From positions 3,906,001 to 3,970,000 of the forward strand of contig CP053153.1 of assembly GCA_014607495.2 (NCBI GenBank): DNA of 64,000 nt, written 5' to 3'. Every line of letters begins with the position of its first letter. Position 1 is the stretch's first letter. Position numbers and translations under genes: made by a program. The DNA is from Carposina sasakii. Lineage: Eukaryota > Arthropoda > Insecta > Lepidoptera > Carposinidae. Below are positions 10,379-20,366 of this stretch, in pieces. Below the pieces are notes generated by a model. The model saw only the letters and a program-made list of their open reading frames with translations. It made no database searches and was not told where the DNA came from.

Positions 10379-10724
10379 TATAGCCGCCATGTTGAATTTT
10401 GTATAGAGACGTTACGATATCCACGATGCGTGGTCATGCTGTGGGAGCGAGATTTAGGCAAAATAGCATTATATCTCGATGAGACGTTAAAGGTTTGTTA
10501 TCGATGCGTTGCGATGCGTGGAAGCCTTAATTTTTCCGCGTCCGTCATGTAGTCTAAGCTATTGGTGGTAGATTGCGTTTCGCAATATTGTACGTTTGAT
10601 GGCGCTAGTTACTATGTGCATCGCCACATTTTCTGTGCCACTGTATACAAAAAAATGTTAGTACGGATAACAGGCATAGGTGTTATTTTATGAAACGGGC
10701 AAGATCCGACACTTATTTACTAAA

Positions 10725-10955
10725 CTAGTGGACGCTCGCGACTCCATCCGCGTGGACTGCGGAAAAAATAAATTGTCGATATTATCCGGGATAAAAACAT
10801 TTTCCCGTGATAAAAAGTAGCCTATATGTTAAGTGGGACCTGTCACAACATATTCCTGAAAACTGCATCGAAATCGGTTCAGCCGTCTCTGAGATTAGCG
10901 TGCACAAACATCGATCCGTTATAATTTTATTATATGTGTATAGATAGATTGCTTT
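10725..10955 (-). mobile_element. Helitron-like (Lep1-type) non-autonomous element
   Basis: On the minus strand it starts TCTATACAC, contains ACGCTAATCTCAGAGACGGC, and ends with a GC-rich hairpin-prone stretch CGGATGGAGTCGCGAGCG and CTAGT. A 5' TC and a 3' hairpin plus CTAG(T) are Helitron end features. Same-family copies are at 15.36, 36.19, 38.98 and 48.90 kb, with fragments at 23.89 and 37.09 kb. Confidence 0.65.
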
Positions 10956-11155
10956 TGGAAAATTTTCATTGTAGTATTGTGCGTTTGTTTTGCGATTCCC
11001 ATCATTAATCTTGAGCAACTGTAAGATTATATGCACAGAACGACAGTCGTAATTATTTGTTTGTCGGAAATGAGGAATAAAACTGTCAATTGGTTCTACC
11101 AAAATGTTTGCAACAGGACATTTTGTCAATTTACATAGCAATTTAGATGCAAGAT

Positions 11156-11242
11156 CCTAGCCAGAAAGTATGCCCTAGGAGATTTTTGAGTATACCTCTA
11201 CTGCATACTCAAAATATTCCTAGGACATACTTTCTGGCTAGG
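11156..11242. repeat. 87-nt foldback hairpin
   Basis: The left arm begins CCTAGCCAGAAAGTATG and the right arm ends CATACTTTCTGGCTAGG. About 38 bp per arm pair with only a few mismatches around a short loop. The sequence is unlike the surrounding repeats and was not seen elsewhere in the window. Confidence 0.85.
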
Positions 11243-12764
11243 TTCACGCACATGCAAAGTAGCATACAATCGGCGCCTTCTGCCTGAAAAGTTTCTGGTT
11301 TTTTTCTCCATTGTGGCTCAAAAATTAAATACCGTACCTTTGTATAAAACGTGTGTTTTATATTATGTAATGTTCTAAGAAAAATATACTTTTAATAAAT
11401 GTGTCAAATGTTTTGTATGATGAGATTATTACGAGTATAACGTTATATGCATGTTTGTATCGTCGTCAGCCTATTGCAGTCCACTGCTGGACGTAGGCAT
11501 CCCCTTAGGTTTATACATTAAAATAAAATTTATGTTATAAAATATTGATATCTAAATGTGATTACTGGAAAATATTGATCTGTTTTATATTTTATTATTT
11601 TACTTTAGATCTGGAAAAAGGTATTTTAATTTAGATTACATAACCATACACTTGATGGATATATAAAACTCTTTGTTCTGCCATATTATTGTACAAAGGC
11701 GAGCAGCTTAATGCCTTCAGTAACACTTGAGAGGTAGTCTATGATGTATCCATGGCACTACACCTGTATACAGGGTGTAACGAGCAAGTTTATTGTTTAT
11801 CAAATAAATCTGTACACTACAGGGTATTTTTGATCAATGTGATCATTTATATAAACTATTGACCACTAATAACCGCCGTTACAATGGTCAGATAGCCTAT
11901 GTGAAGAATAAAGATGATGTCATTCTCTAAAAGTGGCACCATGTGGTCCTATCGGCCCTTGGTACTCTGCCTACCCCGTAAGGGATAAAGGCGTGATTAT
12001 AATGTATGTATGCATTCTCTAAAAGTTAATCAGCGACAACGAGACAAAACATTAACTTTTATAATTAATTAACATTAAGATTTTATCTAGCACATACCTA
12101 AATTGTTTTTATATGTTTGTTATTGATAAGCTTGTTAGGTTTTGTGGAACTCTGATGTAAATTGTGTGTGCATTAGTGCCTGAATAGCTCTCACAATGCT
12201 TCTATAAGTGTGGACCTGTTATTGGCTTTATGTATCTACAATTTTAACTATAATTATAAATAGCTGTTGGTCTTCCTGAAATCGTAAAATAAAATAAATA
12301 AATAAATAAATCTTTCATATATGTAGGCTAACGGATCATTGGAAAGATCTGCCCTTATAAGGAAAACAATTGTGAAATAAAATAAGTATGCACATACCTA
12401 AAATATGTAATTTAGGTGCCTACTTACTTAACCATCATTATTTTGTTAGTGGCTTTTAGAGACATTTTGTATACAAAAATAGAGTTTCTTTATCGTGTGC
12501 TTATTCTAATGTTTATATTATTATAATAATATTATTATATTATTATAATGTTCGAGAGAATAATCGATTATTTTAGATTATAATCAAATAGTTCCTTATT
12601 ATATTTTGTGTACTCCAGACTTGATGTATATTTTAAAAATTAAAACTTCTTTTAAATAAGTTCTAAGTAAATTTCCTTTTACTGTGATTATGTGATGTGT
12701 GTGATGTTTAATTTGATCATACATCCTATAGGCTTTAAGCTGAATTAATATGAAAGATTGTTCA

Positions 12765-12965
12765 AGTCAGTTGAGGGACAAGAGGGTCTTGTCTTGGTGT
12801 TTTGTAGGCGATGGGCTGACCACCTGTCACTACTAACCGAACTTGTACATCTAAACTATACCCTCAAAATTGGTCAGAAGTGGCACCATGTGGTGCTATC
12901 GGCCCTTGGTGCTCTGCCTACCCCGTAAGGGATAAAAGCGTGACTATATGTATGTATGTAATATG
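12765..12965 (+). mobile_element. SINE-like element with TATG-repeat tail
   Basis: Contains GGCGATGGGCTGACCACCTG, GGTCAGAAGTGGCACCATGT and CTACCCCGTAAGGGATAAA, ending GTGACTATATGTATGTATG. A near-full copy is at 61.49-61.69 kb, with fragments at 11.93 and 45.62 kb. Its tail GATAA.GGCGTGA.TATA is shared with the element behind the 88-bp satellite at 22.2 kb. Confidence 0.65.
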
Positions 12966-14528
12966 AAAGATCGCTCGATAGGTAGGTTGATTACATATTT
13001 TGGCAACTGATGATTTTATGACTATGTTTAGCAACATTCCATGTATCTTGTCAGTGATGTTTTTTTCGTGTTATGTTAGGTAATAAGATATAAATATATA
13101 CCTTTTATGAATTAATGGTCATAATTTATTTTTGCTACTTATACCGGTGCGTGCACAGGATGTTATGGTTCCCCGTTCACACCTTTGAGTATTGCATTTT
13201 TTGTCACACTCGACCGACATATTTTCCCTGTCTGTACTATTAAGGCGCTAGACCTAGTGAGGGTGAGCCTACAGCCGCTTTTCGGGCACAAATACAACAA
13301 TCTAGTTACCGTGGAGTGCGTTTCACCGTATAGTTCCGATGGATGATGGCGCTAGTTACTATGTTTGAGCACATTTTCTGTTTCACTGCATTAAAAAATA
13401 TGTTAGTTCCCTGGAACGGAACGAATGGAACAAATAGAGTAATATTAGTCGTTTACCTACTCACACTTAAAACCACCTAATCGAACTTACTAAAGTAATT
13501 ACCTGATATTGATACGGAGTACAGTAAGAATAGCTACCCTGCAAGCCTATCATGAAATTTAGCCTGTCAAAATACAATAAATATAGGCGCCAATTTTGTA
13601 TATGTAGAGACGATACGATATTCACGATGCATGGTCAATAGTGGTCATGCTAGGGGGGCTGTTGTTCATACCATTGTTTGTACACCTATCCAGCACAGAT
13701 ATGAAGTGCCAGCAAATAGTTCCTTTGAACGGTGGTGGCGCTAGTTGCTATGTGAGCAGATAAATGTGTAACTGCACATAAAAATGTTAGTTCCGAAAAA
13801 AATACCTTGAAATGAAAGGGTAGAGACCCCTAGAGCGAGTTTTATGCACAGTGTTTTGTTCCAAACTCGCCAAATAGATTGGGATTGTGCAAAATGGAAG
13901 TTCAAATTTTTTAGAAGCTCCATCTAGTGTGTTTGAGTGAAAAAACTTTTGGAACTTTGGCAAAGTAAAATAGGACGAGGAATAAATTTTATGGCCTTAA
14001 ATATTTTTCAAATTATTATAATTTTAACTAAATATTTTTGGAGGTTTTCTTTTATTTAAAACTGTAGATACAAATTACGATGCCTTTTAAAAAATACGCC
14101 AGCAGGAACTACTTCGTTGCTTAGAAAGCCCGCCAAATTATAAAAGTGAAAATTTAAATTTCAAACAACTTTTTTTATTATTCTTAAATATTTATTAGAC
14201 TATGTAATATCTTTTAGAATTATGTAATAAAAATTTCTAGTATATATAATTTTGTTTATATTATTTGATGTATATATCGAGACTTTTTAAATTATTAAGT
14301 ATTTTATGCCGATAACCGACTTGCGTCCATAATTACAAAACAATGTTTTATTAAATTTAAAATATGTCAAAATAGTTAAGAAAATTATAACACTAAATAT
14401 TACAATTCGTAATTAAAAACAACATATTTATTACAAGTATTTAACAAAAGAAAAATACCTTCACTCTCATTTATTAAAAGAAATACGACTACGTCACATC
14501 CGAGTCGGCTGTCTGACTGTCGGCAAAG

Positions 14529-14535
14529 TATAAAG
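14529..14535 (+). promoter_or_regulatory. Candidate TATA box of the RNA-binding-protein gene
   Basis: TATAAAG lies 105 bp upstream of the chosen ATG, leaving a 5' UTR of roughly 70-75 nt if transcription starts ~30 bp downstream. Sequence evidence only. Confidence 0.5.
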
Positions 14536-14633
14536 AGAGCCGCCACTTTGATTTGCCGCTTCTTCGTCGATCAACCGAATTATTGTGAGGACGTATCGTG
14601 TGTGTGATTCAAAATCAAGATAATCTTAAAATA

Positions 14634-17316
14634 ATGGCAGACGAACACATGAAGTACAAACTGCTGGAACTTCTGCAGAAGACCGGCTATGAAATGGTCC
14701 AGCATAATGGTCAGAGGAAATTCGGGCCTCCTCCCAACTGGACCGGGCCTCCGCCGCAGAAAGGCTGCGAAGTCTTCGTCGGCAAGCTTCCCCGAGAGAT
14801 CTTCGAAGACGAGCTCGTGCCCATATTCTCGAGCGTCGGCAAGATTTACGAGATGCGCCTCATGATGGACTTCTCGGGCTCCAACCGAGGGTATGCGTTC
14901 GTGACCTACTGCACGAGAGGCGAAGCTTATAGGGCGGTGAAGGAGCTCAATGGTTACGAAATAAGGCCCGGCAGACACCTGGGCGTCGTCAAATCTGTGG
15001 ACAACTGCCGCCTGTTCATCGGAGGCATTCCGAAGACGAAAACCCGTGAAGATGTGTACGAAGCTCTAGCGGGCCGCGTCGAGGGTATTGTCGATGTGAT
15101 TCTATACAAGAACTGCTTCGATCGGAACCTGAATCGGGGGTTCGCTTTCGTGGAGTTCACTTCTCATCGCGCGGCGGCCATGGCCCGGAGGACCCTCATC
15201 CCGGGCTGCGTGAAGATGTGGGACCAGGAGGTGATGGTGGACTGGGCGGAGCCGGAGCCAGACGTTGATGACGAGCAAATGCAGAAGGTGAGGCTAGACC
15301 ATTTTATCTTGAGCTCTGCGATGTGTATAGTTTGTTAGCGCATAGGTATATTCTTTACTAGTGGACGCTCGCAACTCCGTCCGCGTGGACTGCAGAAGAT
15401 AAAACAAAATGCCGAAATTATCCAGGAAAAAAGCATTTTCACGGTATAAAAGTAGCCTATATTTTAAATGGGACCATTACAAAATATTCCTAAAAAATTG
15501 CATCGAAATCGGTCCAGCTGTTTCCGAGAATAGCTTGCACAAACGTTGATCCTTACAATTTTATTATATGTATAGAAGATAGATGATGTTTTTAATTTGA
15601 TCTTTTTGTTTTTGTGGCTGTTGTGATTTTTTTTATTTTTATTATTCATGGCGTTCATTATTACCTGCTGGTGCCTTTGGTTTGTAATTTGATGAATAAG
15701 ATTATGTGTTTACATTTTGTTTGATGGGGGTATCAGTTTCAAGATAGTTTATAGTAATTGAATCCTAAGTATAAACGGTCAAAAGGCATGCCCTGGAGTG
15801 GTCATAACATTTGCATAATCTGCCTTTCAGGTCAAAGTGCTCTACGCCCGCAACTTTCTCATTAAAACTACCCCAGACACTATTCAGACTGTTTTTGAAA
15901 ATGCTATAGGCAACAAAGTTGAGCGAATTAAAAAGATCTATGACTATGCATTCATACATTTCCATGAAAGGGAACATGCTGAGCTGGCGATGACAAAACT
16001 GCAAAATGCAGATATTGATGGCAGTAACATAGAGATTCGTTGGGCGAAGCCCGTTGAGAGGGAAATTTATCATATTCAAAAACGGAATCGTGGCAATGCG
16101 AAATTCAATAACAGTCTTAACCTTTCTCAAACATTGTTGCTTTACAAACAGCACTTGCAGAAGCAAGAGTTTGCAACCTCTCCTAAGGAAGATGAAGGCA
16201 TAGGTTCGGGGTATGCTGGATCCACATGTGGCTCGCTTGCATCTAATGATTACACTTTGGCTCCAGCTAAACTTGACTCCATGTGCAAGCGGTAAGTTAG
16301 CATATCTGTTGTTTTTCATTTTATTATAGTACTATTTTTGTATAAGATGTACATGTTGTAAATGTGTAATTTATAGTATAATGGCGACAATTGCGATAGT
16401 GGTGCCACCATTTGTCCATTCACAACTGTGTGCTTAGTGTCAGTTTTTGTACTAATGTGGTGAGCACATAACATTCTCGCCACCATTAAGTGTCCATTTC
16501 ATATATTTAATAATTTTTTTCTATTTTTACAGCTACATGTGGCCAGCACCTGTATACAAATACCAGAAGTACTATGATGCAGCAGGTGTGGACGTATGGG
16601 TCGGCTGTGTGGAGCTGTCCAGTGTGGGAGCCCCACTGGTGTCTCCCGCTCAACGTCTTGGACCTTTGATGACCCGCGGCTGCTACTCTTTGCAACAGGC
16701 CCATGTGGAAGCTGCTGAGAATGCTCTGCATGCTATTAAGGTGAGATTTGCTTCTTTGATGCTAACAATGAAGTTCAGGTTTTCTTTGGTTTGAAAAAAA
16801 AACTTATGTGTACTTACCTAATGATCTAGTTCAGCATTCTCTAGTTTGTCTGGTTTAGGGTAAGTTGTGTGCCTTCAAATCGGACGACGTCGGTTTGATG
16901 CTATTTGGTATGAGTCTGAACAGAATTTATTTTATGTACAGATTTTAATATTCTAAGTTGTCATTGTCACAATGGAGGGTTAGGGTCAGGCAGGCAGTTG
17001 GTAAAACAAACGCCGCTGATCCTGTATATGAAATAAGGGTAGGACGACCTATGCTGCTGGCTTTGTTAATCAGTTATGTCCACACAAAACCCATTTTTTA
17101 CTCATTGTACTCATTTTTTTTTTTCTATCTTTCCAGTTGCTTCGCGCCGATATGATCCAGCGTTCCTCTACCCAGTCAATGCAGCCGATGTACCCCACAG
17201 TAGTGCCTCAGATACCCAGCTGCATTGGGGTACCATGCAACTACATGAATTCGCCTCCCTACTCCCGGCCGCCGACAATTCCGATGACAGTCCCAGCAGT
17301 TTGGCGTACAATATGA
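14634..17316 (+). CDS. A1CF/RBM46/RBM47-family RNA-binding protein
   Basis: Four exons: 14634-15287, 15831-16291, 16533-16740 and 17137-17316 (TGA), giving 500 aa with consistent phases (0, 2, 0). Domains: the family's N-terminal helix with [16 protein letters not shown] (about residues 20-35); RRM1 at ~45-122 ([14 protein letters not shown]); RRM2 at ~125-200 ([18 protein letters not shown]; the [10 protein letters not shown] signature); RRM3 at ~220-292 (LYARN; YAFIHF); and a DND1-type double-stranded RNA-binding domain at ~373-445 (...[17 protein letters not shown]...[18 protein letters not shown]). The family binds AU-rich mRNA; A1CF is the APOBEC1 cofactor, while RBM46 acts in germ cells. 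The domain set fits RBM46/A1CF best; orthology was not tested. The start has a good context (AATAATGG). Intron 1 carries a Helitron-like element. A short, Pro/Met-rich tail ends the protein. Confidence 0.94.
15356..15585 (-). mobile_element. Helitron-like element in intron 1 of the RNA-binding-protein gene
   Basis: Same structure as the copy at 10725: minus-strand TCTATACATATAATAAAAT start, ACGGAGTTGCGAGCGTCC and CTAGT end. It lies ~70 bp after the 5' splice site of exon 1. Confidence 0.65.
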
Positions 17317-17409
17317 ATATTAATACTAGTTAGCTATAACATTCCATTTTTGTAAAATCTGTCTCCAATATCGAATATTAGAGGCGATTTTATATTCTTT
17401 TTTTTTCGA

Positions 17410-17880
17410 GTTGGGGTCTTATGAAGTTGAAATGACCGAGCAATATTAGATATTGCAAAATTATTTCAATCCAGTTAAATTTTGATAGTCTATTTTTTTT
17501 ATAGATATTTATAAAAAAAGTTACTATTTTTTGATAGATGTAAGTTTACTTTTTAAGACTTTAAAGAAATGTTTTTCTAAATAGATATGTTTAATAAACA
17601 AATTCCTTGACTAGGTATTAAGCTTGACTTGTCTTATGAAGTTGAAATGACCGAGCAATATTAGATATTGCAAAGTTATTTCAAACAACTTTCATATTAC
17701 TCCAGTTAAATTTTGAGTCTATTCTTTTCTAATGGTTATTTATGACAAGAAAGTTACTATTTTTTTGATAGATGTAAGTTTACTTTTTAAGACTTTAAAG
17801 AAATGTTTTTCTAAATAGATATGTTCAAAAAACAAATTTATGACTAGTTATTTAAGTTTGACTTTTGTTATAAAGTTGGT
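17410..17880 (+). repeat. ~217-bp tandem duplication in the 3' UTR / downstream region
   Basis: TCTTATGAAGTTGAAATGAC...GACCGAGCAATATTAG and, further on, GATAGATGTAAGTTTACTTT...AGAAATGTTTTTC occur twice (from ~17417 and ~17633) in direct orientation. The first copy ends with a polyadenylation hexamer; the second has lost it. Confidence 0.85.
17593..17598 (+). terminator. Polyadenylation signal AATAAA of the RNA-binding-protein gene
   Basis: First AATAAA after the stop codon, about 280 nt downstream, inside the first copy of the tandem duplication. The equivalent position in the second copy reads TTCAAAAAACAAA. Confidence 0.55.
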
Positions 17881-18314
17881 AACCTGGGTGTATGAAATTG
17901 TGCATACAATGGTTGAAAATTTTTGTATAGGTACTGAAGTCTTTTTAGTCCTAGTGTATACTTTTTTGACTTTTTGTAATGAGTTCAGGACGCAATATCA
18001 CAGATATATTTGACAAGATTCAAATAAGTTCTTTTTTCTCTTAAGTGCCTACTAATAGGTGCTTAATATTTGACTTGTATTCAGTTATATGATCACAAAG
18101 CTTTGTAATTTTCTTATTTAAGTTAAAATTACTTTACTTACATGTGTAAGAACTTTTCGGTACTTGCTTGTGCTTATACTTAAGTATATTCAGAGTTAAT
18201 GTACCGAGCTTACTGTTTTTGATTCTACTACTTACATATTTTTTGATTAAAATTTCTTGCAGGCAATTCCTGTTTTTTTATTTATTAACGATTATTGTTG
18301 GTCCTACGCCTGAA

Positions 18315-18575
18315 ATTCATCGTCATCAGCCTATTGCAGTCCACTGCTGGACGTAGGCCTCCCCCAGGGCACGCCACAAGACTGCCATGAGGGGTACTTG
18401 CTCAGTCACCACGCTGGGCAGGCGAGTTGGTGACCGCAGTTTGTATTTTGGACTATGTTGTCAACACGGGAGGCGCTGCTGCCCACCTCCCGGAAACCCT
18501 TAATCGCCTCGTATGATACCCACGGGCAGACATGGGGTGGTACGAATTCTACTCTGCCGGCACCACGCGGCCAAG
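18315..18575 (-). mobile_element. SINE-like element with RTE-type tail
   Basis: Close match to the copies at 0.4 and 59.6 kb (CAGTCCACTGCTGGACGTAG at one end, CTGCCGGCACCACGCGGCC at the other). It lies downstream of the RNA-binding-protein gene. Confidence 0.75.
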
Positions 18576-19221
18576 TAATTACTGCTCATATATTATTAAA
18601 GCCGGTAGTTTAGGTTCGGTTGATATTAATTGCGGTGGGCGCACACGCACATCGTAGTATTGTATCAATGGTGATCTGGGTTACCTTGCCCCAAATATGG
18701 GTTATCCAGAACTGGAGGATCGCGAACGAGATCCTAGTCACGTTCAGCGTAGCTGGGCTAGGTTCTACCTACATCAATATATCGCGTTGTACTAAACGTG
18801 GCCGTAGGCACGCCGTTCCTTCATGAACGTGGGGATTCTGCTACCCCCCACAATATGGGAACACAGTTGTGATATAAGTATCTTCCAAAATCATGGACAT
18901 GATCACGAACATCCGTAGCAACGTAGCATGGCGCAATCTTGTGGTATAAATAAAGGCTCCTACACGCAGGGCCGCCGGCCAAGCCGGCGTGCACCTGGCG
19001 GCATACAAAGCCGCTGGCTTTGCCGCACAAACCGCCGCGCCGGCATGGCGGCTTGTATTGCTGCCGGCACTGTGTATGGTAGTTTTAATGGCAGCCTCTA
19101 GTAACCCAGATCACCATGGCAACACAATAAAGTATAGTTCAGTTCATACGAGTTCAAAAGATAATCAGTACTTTTTGGTAGATCTTATATAGTGAAATGT
19201 AATCTAGGATGAATGATAGAT

Positions 19222-19466
19222 AAGGGTAGACACACGGACTGCAAGTCGACTGCAAAATTACAGTTCCGATGCAATATGAATGTAGTTGGCATGACCGTAA
19301 TGAAACTGCACGTAACGTGCCTTGTAACTGCGCATCAACTGCAATCAAACTTGCATGTTGACGTGCAGTGGGCTTGCAGTTTCATTGCAGTCGTGCCAAC
19401 TCCATCGGTACTACAGTTTTTCCGTCGACTTACAGTTGAATTGCAGTCCGTGTGTCCTTACCCTAA
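19222..19466. mobile_element. Foldback MITE with CTGCA-rich arms
   Basis: Arms AGGGTAGACACACGGACTGC and GCAGTCCGTGTGTCCTTACC are inverted. Inner blocks (AGTTGGCATGACCGTAATGA against TTGCAGTCGTGCCAACTCC) also pair, so almost the whole 245 bp can fold back. No ORF. Confidence 0.8.
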
Positions 19467-19714
19467 ATCTAGGCTTTTAATAAGTAGTAGCCGCGGATCT
19501 AATGTAAAGCGACATATATGGGAACTACCTTGCGTTGAGAGAGGGAGTTTTTAGTAATCCCTGCTTAGGATCAAGACGCACATTTAGGTAACACGCCGAA
19601 ATGTATGGAGAGGGGATCGCGTGGGGTGTTAACAGTATGCATGGGCCATATAAAAAGTATGTGATTGACAATGTACTGACACGCGTGTCGTTACATCGGC
19701 CCCTGATTACGTAA

Positions 19715-19885
19715 AAGTAATTGCAAACGCGAAGCAAAGCTATGGCGAAAATTGTACTTATATTCGCCTTGAAATGTCAAAGTTCCTTTGAAATTCATTT
19801 TACGTAATACGAATTTGACAAGCAATCAGCGATTTTTGTACAATTTTCGCTATCGCTTTGCTTTTGCTAATTAGGTAATAAGGGG
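19715..19885. mobile_element. Foldback MITE, family of the 9.6-kb copy
   Basis: Reverse-oriented relative of 9600-9772: ACGTAAAAGTAATTGC, GCGAAAATTGTACTT, AATGTCAAAGTTCCTTTG, and TGTACAATTTTCGCTATCGC at the other end. Confidence 0.75.
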
Positions 19886-20103
19886 GCGGGTGTTAATAGT
19901 GTGTGTTGACCCTTATGCTGCCTGTCTACCGAAGAGGAGAAACGGTGAAATTTTAACCAATAGGTAGGATCGTATTAATATCGGTTCAGCTCCGGTCCTG
20001 CAATATTATTGGATACCTAATATTTATCAGTTTCTCCGCTCCGCCCCGGTTGTATAAGTAGAGGTATCTACGTACAAAAGACAAAACTTTTCTGTTACAT
20101 TGC

Positions 20104-20109
20104 TTTATT
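20104..20109 (-). terminator. Polyadenylation signal for the distal TIL exon
   Basis: Minus-strand AATAAA about 33 nt after the stop of exon 20143-20366. Confidence 0.6.
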
Positions 20110-20142
20110 AAATACTTAGATATATAAAACAGAAAAGATAAC

Positions 20143-20366
20143 TTAATAGATATTTGGTGAGTTAGATTGGGAGCATTGTTCCGAGGGCATGCAGGGCGAT
20201 TCGTTAGTTTCCCGTAAGAAGCCTGGTGCGCACACGCAGCCCTTTTTACACGGCTCCCTGGAATCGCATTTGAACAAGGCTACAAGGGACAAGCAGGTTT
20301 GTGGCGGACAACTCTTCTTGCAGTCGGAGTATACTTCGTTGGGTTCCGAACAGACTATACTCGAAG
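20143..20366 (-). CDS. Distal alternative last exon (TIL domain)
   Basis: Phase-1 acceptor (TTTTGTTCCAG). It encodes a ten-cysteine TIL domain (CSEPNEVYSDCKKSC...CKKGCVCAPGFL...C...C), a short Ser/Asn tail and a stop. It is about 55-60% identical by eye to the exon at 23413-23624, so the two arose by exon duplication; the 88-bp satellite and a Helitron-like element separate them. The fifth-to-sixth-cysteine loop reads CDSREPC, against CKADEPC in the other exon, so inhibitory specificity may differ. Confidence 0.85.

Larger units (their letters stand above)
10445..14528. other. Intergenic region between SLC17 and RNA-binding genes
   Basis: No coding exon is seen. It holds a Helitron-like copy (10.73 kb), a hairpin (11.16 kb), SINE fragments (11.46, 11.94, 12.77 kb) and at least three copies of a short repeat with GATGGCGCTAGTTACTATGT (10.60, 13.34, 13.73 kb). 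The rest, including 13.8-14.5 kb, is plain AT-rich DNA. Confidence 0.6.
18600..20100. other. Gene-free stretch with MITEs
   Basis: Contains a dispersed-repeat fragment (18.67-18.76 kb), an inverted-repeat element at 19.22 kb and a MITE at 19.72 kb. 18.8-19.2 kb holds GC-richer sequence with short open frames but no recognisable protein or splice pattern. Confidence 0.5.
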
